A stretch of DNA of 38,228 nucleotides from Jiangella anatolica (GTDB lineage: Bacteria; Actinomycetota; Actinomycetes; Jiangellales; Jiangellaceae): positions 1 to 38,228 of the forward strand of contig NZ_POTW01000065.1 of NCBI RefSeq assembly GCF_003236295.1, given 5' to 3'. Positions 37,337 to 38,228 of the stretch are shown here, one piece after another (position 1 is the stretch's first letter; each line of letters starts with the position of its first letter). A program made the translations under genes and the position numbers. Under the pieces are notes generated by a model. The model worked only from the letters and a program-made list of their open reading frames with translations, was not told where the DNA came from and ran no database searches.

Positions 37337-38228
37337 TCACCCCACGCGGAGGTCCTCCTGGGCCCGGGAGGCGGCGACGATGACGTTCTGGCGGTCGCGC
37401 CGGGTGAACCGGCCGGCCGCGACCCACTCCGCCGACACCTCCTCGACGCGGCGGATGAAGCGGCCGTGGTCGGGGAACGGAGCGGCTGCCCAGACCTTGT
37501 CGAGGAAGCTGTCGCCGTCGTCGTCGCGGGCGGTGTTGGCGACGCCGGAGTCGATCGAGCCGAACACCACCTTCGGCTCCACCCGCTGGTAGTACACGTG
37601 GTGGGCGTCGTTGATGCCGAGGTAGAGCGGGCGCAGCGTGTGCTCGTGCGTGGCGAAGAAGTTCGGCTCGTCCAGCGCCTCGACGGCCGCGGCGAGGTCG
37701 CCGTCGAGCTTGAGCCGCGAGTAGAACGAGAACTGCCGCCACTCGCGCGACCGGTTCAGCGCCGGCAGCACCAGCGGGCCGTGGAACAGGCTCTCGAACT
37801 GCGGGTCGTCCAAGGCCCGCTCGGTGCGCAGGCCGAACGGCATGGCGACGTCGACGCGGTCGCCGGGCGCCCAGGTCCGGTCCAGCGTCAGGTACGTCCC
37901 CGGCGCGGCCGCGGCGTCGACGGCGGCGCCGTTCACCGTCACGGTGAAGCCGCGGCGGGCCCACGACGGCACCCGCAGCTTGACCGCGAGCCGCCCGCTG
38001 CCGTCGACCGTGATCGACGTCGACTCCTGGCGCGGGAAGTCGGTCACCTGGGTGACGGTGAAGCCCTTCTCCGCCCAGGTCAGCGTCGAGGCGATGTACA
38101 GGTTCACGTACAAGGTGGACCCGTCGGCGGACTGCGCGTAGATCGTCTCCTGGTACTTCGTGTGGTTCTCCATGCCGGTGCCGCCGCAGCAGGTGCCGTT
38201 GTTGCCGAAGCCGCGGGTCGCGCCGGGG
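37337..38228 (-). CDS. GH127 beta-L-arabinofuranosidase family (N-terminus cut by window edge)
   Basis: 297 codons are visible before the stop at 37337; the start lies right of the window. The first visible residues are PGATRGFGNNGTCCGGTGME then NHTKYQETIYA, which hold the GH127 cysteine pair (CC), the nucleophile and zinc-ligand site of the family. Next come STLYVNLYIASTL, then beta-sandwich strands (RLAVKLRVPSWARRGFTVTV, DVAMPFGLRTERALDD), LFHGPLVLPALN, and a C-terminal stretch HHVYYQRVEPKVVFGSIDSG ending with ASRAQEDLRVG. Family enzymes cut beta-L-arabinofuranosides from plant glycans. Whether it is secreted cannot be seen. The terminator lies just beyond its stop. Confidence 0.9.
   Translation of the reverse strand, partial: PGATRGFGNNGTCCGGTGMENHTKYQETIYAQSADGSTLYVNLYIASTLTWAEKGFTVTQVTDFPRQESTSITVDGSGRLAVKLRVPSWARRGFTVTVNGAAVDAAAAPGTYLTLDRTWAPGDRVDVAMPFGLRTERALDDPQFESLFHGPLVLPALNRSREWRQFSFYSRLKLDGDLAAAVEALDEPNFFATHEHTLRPLYLGINDAHHVYYQRVEPKVVFGSIDSGVANTARDDDGDSFLDKVWAAAPFPDHGRFIRRVEEVSAEWVAAGRFTRRDRQNVIVAASRAQEDLRVG

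Noticed and set aside
1-38228. CRISPR array, tRNA or rRNA genes, transposases, phage genes
   Set aside because: Looked for regularly spaced repeats, tRNA-like ends and DDE or integrase motifs; none seen. The TCCGAG triple and the three core palindromes are not arrays.

Overview
The window is very GC-rich DNA (third codon positions almost all G or C) with GTG and TTG starts, many 4-base ATGA/GTGA gene overlaps, TAnnnT -10 boxes placed a few bases before start codons, and sugar ABC importers without their own ATPase. This points to a chromosomal segment of a soil- or plant-type actinomycete. A Jiangella-like organism is a guess from general resemblance, not shown. No tRNA, rRNA, CRISPR array, transposase or phage gene was recognised. 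Most of the long open frames opposite or across the genes below are composition artefacts.

Layout. 1-2.5 kb (minus strand): a secreted, membrane-anchored TPM-domain protein (cut by the left edge) behind a two-gene regulator pair, a mini GntR and an XRE protein. 2.8-8.8 kb (minus): a YtfQRT-YjfF type furanose importer and its LacI regulator; near-identical operators overlap the -10 boxes of both promoters. 8.8-9.6 kb: mostly non-coding, with one possible 51-residue ORF and the first copy of a palindromic repeat. 9.6-18.5 kb (minus): a 965-residue LAL-type LuxR regulator and a 1960-residue secreted subtilase carrying a seven-repeat FG-GAP propeller between two copies of a duplicated module. 18.5-19.0 kb: the second repeat copy, with an inverted third core.

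19.0-27.4 kb (minus) is the clearest functional unit: a nine-gene, tightly coupled L-fucose operon. It encodes a cytoplasmic GH29 alpha-L-fucosidase, an L-fuconolactonase-like amidohydrolase, a binding protein, two permeases, an enolase-superfamily sugar acid dehydratase, an aldo/keto reductase (L-fucose dehydrogenase candidate), an L-rhamnose/L-fucose mutarotase and a GntR/FadR regulator. A 23-bp palindrome overlaps its promoter. The set covers uptake, deglycosylation and oxidation of L-fucose to 2-keto-3-deoxy-L-fuconate; the last steps and the transporter ATPase are not in the window.

27.4-38.2 kb is mixed: two class V aminotransferase-fold enzymes (one predicted to be a Tat-exported lipoprotein), a small membrane protein divergent from an OmpR/histidine kinase pair, an SDR, a nucleotidyltransferase-fold protein, a 60-residue protein, a TetR-controlled alpha/beta hydrolase plus RibD/DHFR-like pair with a 42-bp operator palindrome, a P-loop kinase gene broken by a roughly 164-bp insertion, a strong bidirectional terminator, and the C-terminal part of a GH127 beta-L-arabinofuranosidase cut by the right edge. 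The overall theme is scavenging of plant- or glycan-derived sugars.
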